Positions 24,320 through 33,590 of a stretch of 41,860 nt of DNA are shown piece after piece; the stretch's first letter is position 1; each line of letters starts with the position of its first letter. Made by a program: the position numbers and the translations under genes. The DNA lies in NCBI GenBank assembly GCA_902519455.1, contig CABYJT010000003.1, positions 1 through 41,860 on the forward strand. Reading direction: 5' to 3'. The stretch is from an uncultured Pelagibacteraceae bacterium. Its GTDB lineage: Bacteria; Pseudomonadota; Alphaproteobacteria; Pelagibacterales; Pelagibacteraceae. The notes beneath the pieces are model-generated. The model saw only the letters and a program-made list of their open reading frames with translations, did not search any database and was not told the origin of the DNA.

Positions 24320-24563
24320 TTATTTGCTTCTTTTTAAATAATGACATTCCATTATTTTTTTTATGTTCATACGATTCTTTGAAACTTTCTAGTTGCCATC
24401 CTTGCATTCTCATTTGAATATCTTCTAAATTTTGTTTTTTCCATTCATCTTTTGTATTTGGGTCTTTCCAAATCTTCTTTTCATCATTATTTCTACCACA
24501 GCCATAACAATATCCAGTTACAGGATCCATTTTACAAATGCTTATACATGGTGAAACTATCAT
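24306..24563 (-). CDS. DUF1289-family small cysteine-rich protein
   Basis: The 85-residue protein begins with the DUF1289 signature SPCISICKMDPVTGYCYGCGR, a compact set of four cysteines that probably binds a metal, followed by a tryptophan-containing helix and a charged C-terminus. The function of the family is unknown; it is widespread in proteobacteria. The gene is divergent from tRNA-Leu and trigger factor and overlaps the downstream small membrane-protein gene by 14 bases. The plus-strand frame at 24452-24640 across it is a shadow. Confidence 0.85.
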   Translation of the reverse strand: MIVSPCISICKMDPVTGYCYGCGRNNDEKKIWKDPNTKDEWKKQNLEDIQMRMQGWQLESFKESYEHKKNNGMSLFKKKQINDSD

Positions 24564-24602
24564 TTTTTTATATAATTATATCTTTTTACACTATTATTCT
24601 AA

Positions 24603-24631
24603 TTGGACAAATTAGATCAATACTATATAAA
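24603..24631 (+). promoter_or_regulatory. Sigma-70 promoter of tRNA-Leu and trigger factor
   Basis: TTGGAC (24603-24608) and TATAAA (24626-24631) are 17 bases apart, a near-consensus sigma-70 promoter. Transcription would begin near 24638, a few bases before the tRNA. It is the only promoter in view that could also serve tig, which starts 10 bases after the tRNA end. Confidence 0.7.
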
Positions 24632-24644
24632 ACAGCTTAAATTT

Positions 24645-24729
24645 GGGCGAGTGGCGGAATTGGTAGACGCGTTGGTCTTAGGAACCAATAGTGCAAGCTG
24701 TGAAGGTTCGAGTCCTTTCTCGCCTACCA
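24645..24729 (+). tRNA. tRNA-Leu(UAG)
   Basis: The 85-base sequence folds as a class II tRNA with a long variable arm. The acceptor strand GGGCGAG pairs with CTCGCCT. The D-arm is GCGGAATTGGTAGACGC. The anticodon stem TTGGT/ACCAA encloses the loop CTTAGGA with anticodon TAG. The T-arm is GAAGG-TTCGAGT-CCTTT, and the CCA end is encoded. The first acceptor pair is G-U, not G-C. Confidence 0.95.
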
Positions 24730-24739
24730 TAAATAGATT

Positions 24740-26197
24740 ATGAAAGTAACAATAGAAAATAAAAAAGGTTTAGAAAAAGATCTTAAAGTACTTATAGATA
24801 AAAAAACAATCTCAGGCTTTATGGATGAGAAATATGAGCAAATAAGAAAAGATGTTGTTATAAAAGGTTTCAGACCTGGTAAGGTTCCTACTGAGATATT
24901 AAAAAGACAATTTGGTAAAGCTGTTTACGGTGAAGTAATTGATAAGTTGTTAAAAGATACAACAACTAAAGCTCTAGAAGAAAATAAAATAAAACCAGCC
25001 GGACAACCTAAAATAGATTTAAAGTCTTTTGGTGAAGGTAAAGATTTAGAATACATCATTTCAGTTACTGAACTACCCGAGGTTTCTGCTAAAGGACTAA
25101 GTTCAATTAAAGTAGATGAGTATGTTGTAAAAATTGATCCAAAAGAAACAGATAAAAGAATTAGTGAAATTGCAAAAAATCAAAATAATTTTAAAGATGC
25201 AGAAGCAAATTATAGCTCAAAAATAAATGATCTTGTAATTTTTGATTATAAAGGAACTATTGACGGCAAAGAATTTAAAGGTAACGAGGGTAAAAATACT
25301 CAATTAGTTCTTGGAAAAGATTTATTTATTAAAGGTTTTGATAAACAATTAGAGGGCGTTAAATCAGGTGACACAAAAAATATAGAAGTAAATCTACCTG
25401 AAAATTTTCCTGAAAAAGATCTTATTAACAAAAGTGCTGTTTTTGAATGCAAGATTACAGCAGTTAGAATTCCAGAAGAAGTAAAAATTAATGATGATTT
25501 TGCAAAAAATATGGGTGCAAAAGATTTAGCAAATTTAAAAGAACTTATTTCAAAACAAATTAATGATGAATATAAAAATTCATTAGCCATGATAACAAAG
25601 AAAAGTATTCTTGAGCAAATAGAGAAAGAAAAATTAGACCAATTACCCGGTAATTTAATTGAACAGGAAGTTAAAATATTATCTCAAGGAATGAAGGAAG
25701 ATGAAGTTAAAAAGAACCAAATATCACTAGAGGAACAAGCTAAAAAAAGAATTAAAACTGGATTAATCTTAAATGCTTTTGGTGAAGAAAATAAAATTAA
25801 TGTATCACAGGAAGAAATTAATGTGGAAATACAAAAACAATTTAGAATGATGCCAGGTCAAGAGAAGATTGTTAAAGATTATTATGAACAAAATCCTGCA
25901 GCCATTGATAGTTTAAGGGGACAAATTTACGAAGAAAAAATAATTGAAGAAATTAAGAAAAAAGCAAAAACTACTAAAAAAGAAATTACTAAAGAAGAGG
26001 CCGAGAAAATATTAAAAGAAGAAAATGAAAACAATATTAAAGAGCAAGCTAAAATTGCTAAAAAAGGTGGAGATGAAAAAAATAAGAAAAAAATAGATCC
26101 CAAAAAAAAAGAGGTTAAAGCAAAATCGAAAGAAACTAAAAAAACTAAAACTCCTGCATCAAAACCTAAAAAAGCAAAAAAGGTTAGCAAAAAGTAA
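24740..26197 (+). CDS. tig: Trigger factor, ribosome-associated chaperone
   Basis: The 485-residue protein has the three trigger-factor parts. The N-terminal ribosome-binding domain has [18 protein letters not shown] at about residues 41-60, including the ribosome-docking loop. The FKBP-like isomerase domain (about 155-240) has [19 protein letters not shown], and a helical C-terminal domain follows. It binds nascent chains at the exit tunnel. Unusual is a tail of about 80 residues (from about 405) made largely of lysine and glutamate, with roughly 33 lysines, absent from the shorter E. coli type of about 432 residues. The gene starts 10 bases after tRNA-Leu without a ribosome-binding site. 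Confidence 0.95.
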   Translation: MKVTIENKKGLEKDLKVLIDKKTISGFMDEKYEQIRKDVVIKGFRPGKVPTEILKRQFGKAVYGEVIDKLLKDTTTKALEENKIKPAGQPKIDLKSFGEGKDLEYIISVTELPEVSAKGLSSIKVDEYVVKIDPKETDKRISEIAKNQNNFKDAEANYSSKINDLVIFDYKGTIDGKEFKGNEGKNTQLVLGKDLFIKGFDKQLEGVKSGDTKNIEVNLPENFPEKDLINKSAVFECKITAVRIPEEVKINDDFAKNMGAKDLANLKELISKQINDEYKNSLAMITKKSILEQIEKEKLDQLPGNLIEQEVKILSQGMKEDEVKKNQISLEEQAKKRIKTGLILNAFGEENKINVSQEEINVEIQKQFRMMPGQEKIVKDYYEQNPAAIDSLRGQIYEEKIIEEIKKKAKTTKKEITKEEAEKILKEENENNIKEQAKIAKKGGDEKNKKKIDPKKKEVKAKSKETKKTKTPASKPKKAKKVSKK

Positions 26198-26229
26198 TCA
26201 CAAGTTGTATAAGATTAATCGAATCGATT

Positions 26230-26841
26230 ATGACTTTTAAAATTCCAGAACAATTAAATACTCTTATTCCTATGGTTGTTGAACAATCTAGTAGAGGAGA
26301 GAGGGCATACGACATTTATTCAAGACTTCTTAAAGAGAGAATTGTATTTGTGGTTGGTCCCATAAATGATGCAGTTGCATCATTAGTTACTGCTCAACTA
26401 TTATTTTTAGAGTCTGAAGACCCCAAAAAAGAAATTTCTCTATATATAAATAGTCCTGGTGGACTTGTAACAGCCGGACTTGGTATCTATGATACAATGC
26501 AATACATTAAACCAGAAATAAGTACTTTGTGTATAGGTCAAGCGGCAAGTATGGGATCGTTTTTACTTGCAGCTGGGGCTAAAGGAAAAAGGTTTTCATT
26601 ACCAAATTCTAGAATTATGGTTCATCAACCCTCTGCAGGTTTTCAAGGACAAGCAACAGATATTGAGATTCATGCTAATGAAGTTTTATCTTTAAAGAAA
26701 AGACTAAATGAAATCTATTCAAAACATACTGGAAAATCTGTAGATGAAATTAAATCAGCATTAGAGAGAGATAATTTTATGACTCCTGATAATGCAAAAA
26801 GTTTTGGTCTGATAGATAAAGTGGTAGAAAAGAGAGAATAA
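26230..26841 (+). CDS. clpP: ATP-dependent Clp protease proteolytic subunit
   Basis: The 203-residue protein is a complete ClpP serine protease. The catalytic serine is residue 107 in [12 protein letters not shown] and the catalytic histidine is residue 132 in [13 protein letters not shown]. The N-terminal segment [22 protein letters not shown] and the [17 protein letters not shown] loop are diagnostic. Fourteen subunits form the proteolytic barrel that works with ClpX, encoded next. The gene follows tig after 32 bases in the usual alphaproteobacterial order, probably on the same transcript. Confidence 0.97.
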   Translation: MTFKIPEQLNTLIPMVVEQSSRGERAYDIYSRLLKERIVFVVGPINDAVASLVTAQLLFLESEDPKKEISLYINSPGGLVTAGLGIYDTMQYIKPEISTLCIGQAASMGSFLLAAGAKGKRFSLPNSRIMVHQPSAGFQGQATDIEIHANEVLSLKKRLNEIYSKHTGKSVDEIKSALERDNFMTPDNAKSFGLIDKVVEKRE

Positions 26842-26929
26842 GCCACAATATATAGTTTGTCCACAACCTCTACTTGATTACTTTGCGCCATATGTATTAA
26901 AGTATTAAAATTGATTCGAATTAAAAATT

Positions 26930-28189
26930 ATGAGCAACAATAAAAACATTCTTTACTGTTCTTTTTGTGGCAAGAGCCAACACGAAGTTAGGAAGTTAAT
27001 TGCTGGACCAACTGTATTCATTTGTGATGAATGCGTAGAACTTTGCATGGACATTATAAAAGAAGAAAGCAAAGATAATTTTGTAAAACATCAGGATGGA
27101 TTACCTTTACCAAAAGAAATATGTAAAGTTCTTGACGACTATGTGATTGGACAGTCTCATGCAAAAAAAGTTTTGTCAGTTGCAGTGCATAATCATTATA
27201 AAAGGTTAAACTACGAAAATAAAACAAGCAAAACAGTTGAGCTCTCTAAATCTAATATTATGCTGGTAGGTCCAACTGGATGTGGAAAAACATTATTAGC
27301 CCAAACTCTTGCAAGAATACTTGATGTACCTTTTACAATGGCTGATGCAACTACATTAACTGAAGCAGGATATGTTGGTGAGGATGTTGAGAATATAATT
27401 CTAAAATTATTACAAGCTGCAGATTATAATGTAGAAAAAGCTCAAAGAGGAATTGTTTATATAGATGAGGTTGACAAGATAAGTAGAAAATCTGAAAATC
27501 CATCTATAACTAGGGATGTATCTGGAGAAGGAGTTCAACAAGCATTATTAAAAATTATGGAGGGAACAGTAGCAAGCGTTCCTCCTCAAGGAGGAAGAAA
27601 ACATCCTCAACAAGAATTTCTGCAAGTTGATACTACTAATATACTGTTTATTTGTGGAGGAGCATTCGCTGGTCTTGATAAAATAATATCTCAAAGAGAC
27701 AAAGGATCATCTATTGGATTCGGAGCAGAAGTAAAAACTTTAGAAGATAAAAAAACTGGAGAATGGATGAAAAATCTAGAGCCTGAAGATTTATTAAGAT
27801 ATGGACTGATTCCAGAATTTATTGGTAGATTGCCAATTACAGCTACACTTGAAGATTTGGATGAAAAATCTTTAGTAAAAATTCTACAAGAGCCAAAAAA
27901 TTCTTTGATTAAACAGTACCAAGAATTATTTAGATTGGAAGGTGTAAAACTAACATTTAAAGATCAGGCAGTTAAAGATATTGCTAACAAAGCAATAAGT
28001 AAGAAAACTGGGGCTAGAGGATTAAGATCAATTTTAGAAAATTTATTACTAAAAACAATGTTTGACCTTCCTGGTCAAGAGAACATAGAAGAAGTTATTA
28101 TTGATGGTGGAGCCACTAAGGGAACCTCTCAGCCAATTATTGTTCATACTAAGAACAAATCAAAAACAGAAAAGACTTCTGCGGCTTAA
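26930..28189 (+). CDS. clpX: ATP-dependent Clp protease ATP-binding subunit ClpX
   Basis: The 419-residue AAA+ unfoldase has the N-terminal zinc-binding domain with cysteines in YCSFCGKSQ and [10 protein letters not shown] (about 9-40). The Walker A motif is GPTGCGKT, Walker B is [10 protein letters not shown], and the pore loop [11 protein letters not shown] comes between them. RPITATLED-like sensor sequence ([13 protein letters not shown]) and ARGLRSILE near the C-terminus are typical. It recognises and unfolds substrates and feeds them to ClpP. An 88-base gap before it could hold a promoter; TTGATT (26876) with TATTAA (26897) is a weak candidate. Confidence 0.97.
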   Translation: MSNNKNILYCSFCGKSQHEVRKLIAGPTVFICDECVELCMDIIKEESKDNFVKHQDGLPLPKEICKVLDDYVIGQSHAKKVLSVAVHNHYKRLNYENKTSKTVELSKSNIMLVGPTGCGKTLLAQTLARILDVPFTMADATTLTEAGYVGEDVENIILKLLQAADYNVEKAQRGIVYIDEVDKISRKSENPSITRDVSGEGVQQALLKIMEGTVASVPPQGGRKHPQQEFLQVDTTNILFICGGAFAGLDKIISQRDKGSSIGFGAEVKTLEDKKTGEWMKNLEPEDLLRYGLIPEFIGRLPITATLEDLDEKSLVKILQEPKNSLIKQYQELFRLEGVKLTFKDQAVKDIANKAISKKTGARGLRSILENLLLKTMFDLPGQENIEEVIIDGGATKGTSQPIIVHTKNKSKTEKTSAA

Positions 28190-28233
28190 TAAGAGTTAAT
28201 AAACAAAAGTTTCCTATTGCATTATAAAATATT

Positions 28234-28253
28234 ATATCCATATTTATGGATAT
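28234..28253 (+). promoter_or_regulatory. Hairpin covering the lon start codon
   Basis: ATATCCAT (28234-28241) is exactly complementary to ATGGATAT (28246-28253) with a 4-base loop, and the ATG at the start of the right arm is the lon start codon. TAAACA (28200-28205) and TATAAA (28223-28228), 17 bases apart, could be a promoter that places the transcript start near 28235, directly at the hairpin. No ribosome-binding site precedes the start. Confidence 0.4.
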
Positions 28254-30639
28254 GGAAGTTAAATTAACACAGCCCTTATTACCATTAAGAGACATAGTAG
28301 TGTTTCCAAGCATGGTCATTCCACTATTTGTTGGCAGAGACAAATCTATTACTGCCTTAAACGAGGTAATGAAAAGTGATAAAAAAATAATATTAGTTAC
28401 TCAAAAAAATTCTGAAGTTGATGATCCAAAAAAAAATGACGTATTTTCTTATGGATGTGAAAGCAATATATTGCAACTTTTAAAACTTCCAGACGGTACA
28501 GTTAAGGTTTTAGTTGAAGGAATAAAAAGAGTAAAAATAATTGATTTTAAAGATGATGATAAATTTATTACTTGTACATATGAACATCAAAAAGATGTTC
28601 TAAACAAAGATGAAGATCTATTACCTCTAGCTCTTACCGCTGTAAAAAGATTAGAAAAATTAACGTCTGTAAATAAAAAAATTTCATCAGAAACAATTAG
28701 CAATATTAAACAATTAAAAGATCCATCCAAAATTGTAGATAATATTGTTTCAAACTTAAATGCGTCGATATCTGAAAAGCAACAAATATTTGAAACATTG
28801 GATGTTAAGAAAAGATTAAATGCAGTTATAAAAATGATGGAAAGTGAAACAAGTATCATTGGTGTTGAAAAAAGAATTAGAGGAAGAGTTAAAACTCAAA
28901 TGGAAAAAACCCAAAGAGAGTATTATTTAAACGAACAACTAAAAGCAATCCAAAAAGAATTAGGTGAAATTGAAGATGGTAAGGATGAAACTACTAACTT
29001 AAAAAAATCAATTCAAAAAGCTAAAATGCCAAAAGAAGTTGAGAAGAAGTGCATGTCAGAGCTTAAGAAATTAAAAAATATGAGCCCTATGTCTGCAGAA
29101 GCAACAGTTGTTAGAAATTATTTAGATTGGATGATTGATCTTCCATGGTTTAAAAAAAATGATGTAGATATTGATTTAAACAAAGGTCTTAAAATTTTAG
29201 ATGAAGATCATTTTGGTTTAGAAAAAGTAAAAGAGAGAATTATTGAGTTTCTTGCTGTTCAAAAAAGAATGGAAAAAATTAAAGGACCAATTTTATGTTT
29301 AGTTGGACCCCCAGGTGTAGGAAAAACATCACTTGGAAAATCTATTGCTAAAGCTACTAACAGACAGTTTATTCGGATGTCGCTAGGGGGTGTTAGAGAT
29401 GAGGCTGAAATAAGAGGTCATAGAAGAACGTACATTGGATCTTTACCAGGAAAAATAATTCAAATGATGAAGAAAGCTGGTACAAAAAATCCTTTATTTT
29501 TATTAGATGAAGTTGATAAAATTGGAAACGATTATAGAGGAGATCCATCATCAGCTTTACTAGAAGCATTAGACCCTGAGCAGAATACAGCTTTCAATGA
29601 TCACTATTTAGAAGTTGATTATGATTTGTCTGATGTAATGTTTGTAACAACAGCAAATACTTTAAATATTTTACCACCACTTCTTGATAGAATGGAAGTT
29701 ATAAGAATTCCTGGATATACAGAAGATGAAAAGATAAATATTGCAAATAAGTATTTATTACCCAAACAAGTAAAAGAAAATGGAGTAAAAGAGGGTGAAC
29801 TAAATTTAGAAGATGGGACAATAAAAGAGATAATTAGAAGTTACACAAGGGAGTCAGGTGTCAGAAATTTAGAGAGAGAAATTTCTAAAGTAACAAGAAA
29901 AGTTGTTAAAAAAGTAGTAAGTGGTGAAGTAGAAAAAGTTCAAGTCAACGATAAAAATATTCCAGATTTTTTAGGAATTAAAAAATTTAAATATGGAGAA
30001 GTAGAAGATAAAAACAAAACTGGAATAGTTATAGGACTAGCATGGACTGAAGTAGGAGGGGAAATTCTCAAAATTGAGACTGTCAATATGCCAGGTAAAG
30101 GTAGAATGCAAATAACAGGAAAACTGGGTGATGTTATGCAAGAGTCTGTTAAAGCTGCAAAATCATATGTCAGATCAAAAAGTTTAGAATATGGAATAAT
30201 ACCACCTTTCTTTGAAAAAAAGGATTTTCATATCCATGTTCCAGAAGGAGCTACACCTAAAGATGGACCTTCAGCCGGTATAGCAATGGTTACATCTATA
30301 GTATCATCAATAACAAACATTCCAGTTAATAGAGAGATTGCTATGACTGGTGAAGTAACAATTACAGGGCAGGTTTTGCAAATTGGCGGTTTAAAGGAAA
30401 AATTATTAGCTGCACACAGAGCAGGAGTTAAAAAGGTATTAATACCCAAAGAAAACGAAAAAGATTTAGCAGATATTCCAAAAAAGGTAAGAGAAGATAT
30501 TAAAATCATTCCAGTGGAAACAGCAGATGAAGTGCTTAAAATTGCCCTTACTAAAGAGCTAAAACCTGTGGAGTGGACTGAAGTAGACAAAATTTCTGAG
30601 GGTAAAAAGGACGATAAATCTCAAGCTAGTATTCAGTAA
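28246..30639 (+). CDS. lon: ATP-dependent protease La (Lon)
   Basis: The 797-residue protein is a full-length LonA. The N-terminal substrate-binding domain starts PLLPLRDIVVFPSMVIPLFV. The AAA+ module has Walker A GPPGVGKTSLGKS near residue 354 and LFLLDEVDKI as Walker B. The protease domain has the catalytic dyad Ser676 (PKDGPSAG) and Lys719 (GGLKEKLLAAHR). It degrades misfolded and regulatory proteins. Start is either ATG at 28246 or the ATG two codons on (28252). The 56-base gap to clpX contains a possible promoter, so lon may be transcribed both with clpPX and alone. Confidence 0.97.
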   Translation: MDMEVKLTQPLLPLRDIVVFPSMVIPLFVGRDKSITALNEVMKSDKKIILVTQKNSEVDDPKKNDVFSYGCESNILQLLKLPDGTVKVLVEGIKRVKIIDFKDDDKFITCTYEHQKDVLNKDEDLLPLALTAVKRLEKLTSVNKKISSETISNIKQLKDPSKIVDNIVSNLNASISEKQQIFETLDVKKRLNAVIKMMESETSIIGVEKRIRGRVKTQMEKTQREYYLNEQLKAIQKELGEIEDGKDETTNLKKSIQKAKMPKEVEKKCMSELKKLKNMSPMSAEATVVRNYLDWMIDLPWFKKNDVDIDLNKGLKILDEDHFGLEKVKERIIEFLAVQKRMEKIKGPILCLVGPPGVGKTSLGKSIAKATNRQFIRMSLGGVRDEAEIRGHRRTYIGSLPGKIIQMMKKAGTKNPLFLLDEVDKIGNDYRGDPSSALLEALDPEQNTAFNDHYLEVDYDLSDVMFVTTANTLNILPPLLDRMEVIRIPGYTEDEKINIANKYLLPKQVKENGVKEGELNLEDGTIKEIIRSYTRESGVRNLEREISKVTRKVVKKVVSGEVEKVQVNDKNIPDFLGIKKFKYGEVEDKNKTGIVIGLAWTEVGGEILKIETVNMPGKGRMQITGKLGDVMQESVKAAKSYVRSKSLEYGIIPPFFEKKDFHIHVPEGATPKDGPSAGIAMVTSIVSSITNIPVNREIAMTGEVTITGQVLQIGGLKEKLLAAHRAGVKKVLIPKENEKDLADIPKKVREDIKIIPVETADEVLKIALTKELKPVEWTEVDKISEGKKDDKSQASIQ

Positions 30640-30687
30640 TAAACAATTTACTTTATTAATCCGTTGATGTAATAGTACCAAGATTTT

Positions 30688-30763
30688 GGGTGGTTAGCTC
30701 AGTTGGTAGAGCATCTCGTTTACACCGAGGGGGTCAAAGGTTCGAGTCCTTTACTACCCACCA
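30688..30763 (+). tRNA. tRNA-Val(UAC)
   Basis: The 76-base sequence folds as a standard class I tRNA. The acceptor GGGTGGT pairs with ACTACCC with one G-U pair. The D-arm is AGCTCAGTTGGTAGAGC. The anticodon stem CTCG/CGAG holds the loop TTTACAC with anticodon TAC. The T-arm is AAAGG-TTCGAGT-CCTTT, and the CCA end is encoded. It lies 11 bases before tRNA-Asp, so both are probably cut from one transcript. Confidence 0.96.
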
Positions 30764-30774
30764 TTTACACCTGT

Positions 30775-30851
30775 GGGGGTGTAGCTCAGTTGGTTAGAGC
30801 ACCTGCCTGTCACGCAGGGGGCCGAGGGTTCGAGTCCCTTCACTCCCGCCA
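30775..30851 (+). tRNA. tRNA-Asp(GUC)
   Basis: The 77-base sequence folds as a class I tRNA. The acceptor GGGGGTG pairs with CACTCCC, the discriminator base is G as expected for tRNA-Asp, and CCA is encoded. The anticodon stem CCTGC/GCAGG encloses CTGTCAC with anticodon GTC. The T-loop is TTCGAGT. Confidence 0.96.
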
Positions 30852-30879
30852 TTATTCTAGTAAAACTAGGCATAAAAAT

Positions 30880-30910
30880 GTGACATATCTTCACTTTTAG
30901 TTGATATAAT
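30880..30910 (+). promoter_or_regulatory. Candidate promoter of the nuo operon
   Basis: A perfect TATAAT (30905-30910) lies 20 bases before the nuoA ATG. GTGACA (30880-30885) matches the -35 box in five of six positions at a long spacing of 19 bases. It stands between tRNA-Asp and nuoA, so complex I genes need not depend on read-through from the tRNAs. Confidence 0.55.
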
Positions 30911-30930
30911 AGTTGTTACATAGGAATCAA

Positions 30931-31299
30931 ATGCTTGCGGAATTTTTAAAAGATTATCTACCGATAATATTATTTTTGATAATAGCCTTAGGCTTAAGTC
31001 TTGCTTTTGTAGCAATTAATTATATCGCTGCTCCAAGCAAACCTGATCCTGAGAAACTTTCAGCCTATGAGTGTGGATTTGAACCTTTCAATGACTCAAG
31101 GATGGAATTTGATGTCAGGTTTTATTTGGTTGCAATATTATTTATAATATTTGATTTAGAAATTGCATTTTTATTCCCATGGGCGATTTCACTTGGTGAA
31201 ATTGGTTTATATGGTTTCTGCTCTATGATGTTATTTTTATTTATTCTAACTGTTGGATTTATTTACGAGTGGAAAAAAGGTGCCTTAGACTGGGAATAA
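30931..31299 (+). CDS. nuoA: NADH-quinone oxidoreductase subunit A
   Basis: I use the ATG at 30931 ([12 protein letters not shown]), 122 residues, with an AGGA ribosome-binding site 7 bases upstream. An in-frame TTG at 30913 would add six residues without a ribosome-binding site and lies only 2 bases after the -10 box. The protein has three membrane helices and the NuoA signature [21 protein letters not shown], with the loop cysteine, then [12 protein letters not shown]. It is a membrane-arm subunit beside the quinone tunnel. First gene of the nuo operon. Confidence 0.95.
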   Translation: MLAEFLKDYLPIILFLIIALGLSLAFVAINYIAAPSKPDPEKLSAYECGFEPFNDSRMEFDVRFYLVAILFIIFDLEIAFLFPWAISLGEIGLYGFCSMMLFLFILTVGFIYEWKKGALDWE

Positions 31300-31300
31300 T

Positions 31301-31822
31301 ATGAATTTACAAGATAGAAAAAAAGATATTCCAGATGAGTTTAAACAATTAGCTCAAGACTTTAGTGACAACGGTTTTATAACAACATCACTAGACAATC
31401 TAGTTAATTGGGCAAGAACTGGTTCATTGCATTGGATGACATTTGGATTAGCATGTTGTGCTGTTGAAATGATGCAAACATCTATGCCAAGATATGATCT
31501 TGAAAGATTTGGTGCAGCACCAAGAGCATCGCCACGTCAATCAGATGTGATGATAGTTGCAGGCACGCTTACAAATAAAATGGCTCCTGCATTAAGAAAA
31601 GTTTACGACCAGATGCCTGAACCCAGGTATGTAATATCTATGGGAAGTTGTGCAAATGGTGGAGGCTATTATCATTATTCATATTCTGTAGTAAGAGGAT
31701 GCGATCGAGTGGTGCCTGTTGATGTATATGTCCCTGGATGCCCTCCGTCAGCTGAAGCATTACTTTATGGAATTTTACAATTACAGAAAAAAATAAGAAA
31801 TAAAGGTTCTTTAGAAAGATAA
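31301..31822 (+). CDS. nuoB: NADH-quinone oxidoreductase subunit B
   Basis: The 173-residue protein holds the N2 [4Fe-4S] cluster with the tandem cysteines in [18 protein letters not shown] and further cysteines in [13 protein letters not shown] and [17 protein letters not shown]2 passes electrons to quinone at the junction of the peripheral and membrane arms. The gene begins one base after nuoA ends. Length and motifs are normal for the alphaproteobacterial/mitochondrial (PSST) type. Confidence 0.97.
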   Translation: MNLQDRKKDIPDEFKQLAQDFSDNGFITTSLDNLVNWARTGSLHWMTFGLACCAVEMMQTSMPRYDLERFGAAPRASPRQSDVMIVAGTLTNKMAPALRKVYDQMPEPRYVISMGSCANGGGYYHYSYSVVRGCDRVVPVDVYVPGCPPSAEALLYGILQLQKKIRNKGSLER

Positions 31823-31824
31823 TA

Positions 31825-32415
31825 ATGAAAAATCTTGAGGACTTGGAAAAGTTTATAAACTCCGAATTAACATCTAAAATAAATAATTCATTTATAAAAC
31901 ATAAAACTATTTATATAAACATAGATCATGATGAATTGGTCGATGTGATTTCTTTTTTGAAGACCAATAAAGAAACTAAATTTAGGCAATTAATCGAAAT
32001 TACAGCTGTAGATTATCCGGAAAATGAAAATAGATTTAAGATGGTTTATTTATTATTAAGTCATGAATATAATCAAAGAATAATTATTGATTATTCAATA
32101 AAAGAAAATGACGTAATTTCCTCATTAACCTCTATATTTCCTGCTGCAAATTGGATGGAAAGAGAAGTATTTGATATGTATGGGTTAAACTTTAAAAATC
32201 ATCCTGATTTGAGAAGAATTTTAACCGATTATGGTTTTGAGGGGCATCCTCTAAGAAAAGATTTTCCTCTTACTGGTCATAATGAGGTTCGTTATAGTGA
32301 AGAACAAAAAAAAGTGATCTATGAACCTGTTAAATTAGAGCAAAATTACAGAAATTTTGATTATGAGAGTCCTTGGGAAGGAACAAAATATATTAAAGAA
32401 ATTAAAAAAAGTTAA
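31825..32415 (+). CDS. nuoC: NADH-quinone oxidoreductase subunit C
   Basis: The 196-residue protein is a separate NuoC (30-kDa subunit), not fused to NuoD as in E. coli. Typical stretches are [20 protein letters not shown], the family signature [20 protein letters not shown], and [20 protein letters not shown] followed by [12 protein letters not shown]. It is a peripheral-arm structural subunit at the quinone site. It lies 2 bases after nuoB and shares one base with nuoD. Confidence 0.96.
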   Translation: MKNLEDLEKFINSELTSKINNSFIKHKTIYINIDHDELVDVISFLKTNKETKFRQLIEITAVDYPENENRFKMVYLLLSHEYNQRIIIDYSIKENDVISSLTSIFPAANWMEREVFDMYGLNFKNHPDLRRILTDYGFEGHPLRKDFPLTGHNEVRYSEEQKKVIYEPVKLEQNYRNFDYESPWEGTKYIKEIKKS

Positions 32416-33590
32416 TGGCAAAAGAAAAAAAAACACTAAACTTAAATTTTGGACCACAACATCCTGCAGCGCATGGAGTTTTAAGATTAATACTTCAATT
32501 AGATGGAGAAGTTGTTGAAAAAGCTGATCCTCACATAGGGTTGTTGCACCGAGGTACTGAGAAGTTAATTGAAAACAAAACATATATACAAGCAGTTCCT
32601 TATTTTGATCGTTTGGACTATGTAGCACCAATGAATCAGGAACATGCATTTGCTTTAGCTATAGAAAAAATTCTAAAAATCGAAGTTCCTTCTAGGGCGA
32701 AATATATAAGAGTAATTTTCTGTGAAATAGGTCGAATATTAAGTCACATATTGAATGTAACTACTCAAGCAATGGATGTTGGGGCGTTAACACCAACTTT
32801 ATGGGGATTTGAGGAACGAGAAAAATTAATGGGATTTTATGAGAGGGTGTCGGGATCAAGGTTGCACGCTAATTATTTTAGAGCTGGTGGAGTACATAAA
32901 GATCTTCCCTCTGGACTTGAAAGTGATATTGATGAATTTTGTGAAAAATTTCCAAAGATTATTGATGATTTAGAAACTTTACTTACCGACAACAGAATAT
33001 TTAAACAGAGAAATGTAGATATAGGAATTGTATCCAAACAAGATGCGCTAGATTATTCTTTTTCAGGAGTAATGTTAAGAGGTTCTGGTGTAGCTTGGGA
33101 TTTAAGAAGAAGTCAACCTTATGATTGTTATGACGAATTAGAATTTAAAATTCCTGTTGGAAAAAATGGAGATTGTTATGACAGATATCTTTGCAGAATT
33201 GAAGAAATGAGAGAAAGTGTAAAAATTATTAAACAGTGTTTAACAAATATTCCAAAAGGACCAATCAAAACTGAGGATGGAAAGATTTCTCCTCCTCCAA
33301 AAAAGGAACTTAAACAGTCTATGGAGGCTTTAATTCATCATTTTAAGTTATTCACAGAAGGATATAGGGTTGAAAAAGACGAGATATATACAGCAGTTGA
33401 GGCACCAAAAGGAGAATTTGGTGTCTATCTGATTTCAGATGGCTCAAGTAAACCATATAAATGCAAAATCAGAGCTCCTGGATTTACCCATCTTCAAGCT
33501 ATGGATTATTTAATAAAAGGGCATATGCTTGCTGATGTACCTGCTGTATTGGGTTCAATGGATATTGTTTTTGGAGAGGTTGATAGATGA
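32415..33590 (+). CDS. nuoD: NADH-quinone oxidoreductase subunit D
   Basis: The 391-residue 49-kDa subunit begins with [18 protein letters not shown], whose histidine lines the quinone pocket. It continues with [31 protein letters not shown] and [20 protein letters not shown], and ends [12 protein letters not shown], the conserved family C-terminus. With NuoB it forms the quinone reduction site. It overlaps nuoC by one base and nuoE by four (ATGA), as in coupled complex I operons. Confidence 0.97.
   Translation: MAKEKKTLNLNFGPQHPAAHGVLRLILQLDGEVVEKADPHIGLLHRGTEKLIENKTYIQAVPYFDRLDYVAPMNQEHAFALAIEKILKIEVPSRAKYIRVIFCEIGRILSHILNVTTQAMDVGALTPTLWGFEEREKLMGFYERVSGSRLHANYFRAGGVHKDLPSGLESDIDEFCEKFPKIIDDLETLLTDNRIFKQRNVDIGIVSKQDALDYSFSGVMLRGSGVAWDLRRSQPYDCYDELEFKIPVGKNGDCYDRYLCRIEEMRESVKIIKQCLTNIPKGPIKTEDGKISPPPKKELKQSMEALIHHFKLFTEGYRVEKDEIYTAVEAPKGEFGVYLISDGSSKPYKCKIRAPGFTHLQAMDYLIKGHMLADVPAVLGSMDIVFGEVDR

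Noticed and set aside
30913-30930. TTG start for nuoA
   Set aside because: The ATG at 30931 has an AGGA site at proper distance and matches the usual NuoA N-terminus, and the TTG lies only 2 bases after the -10 box.
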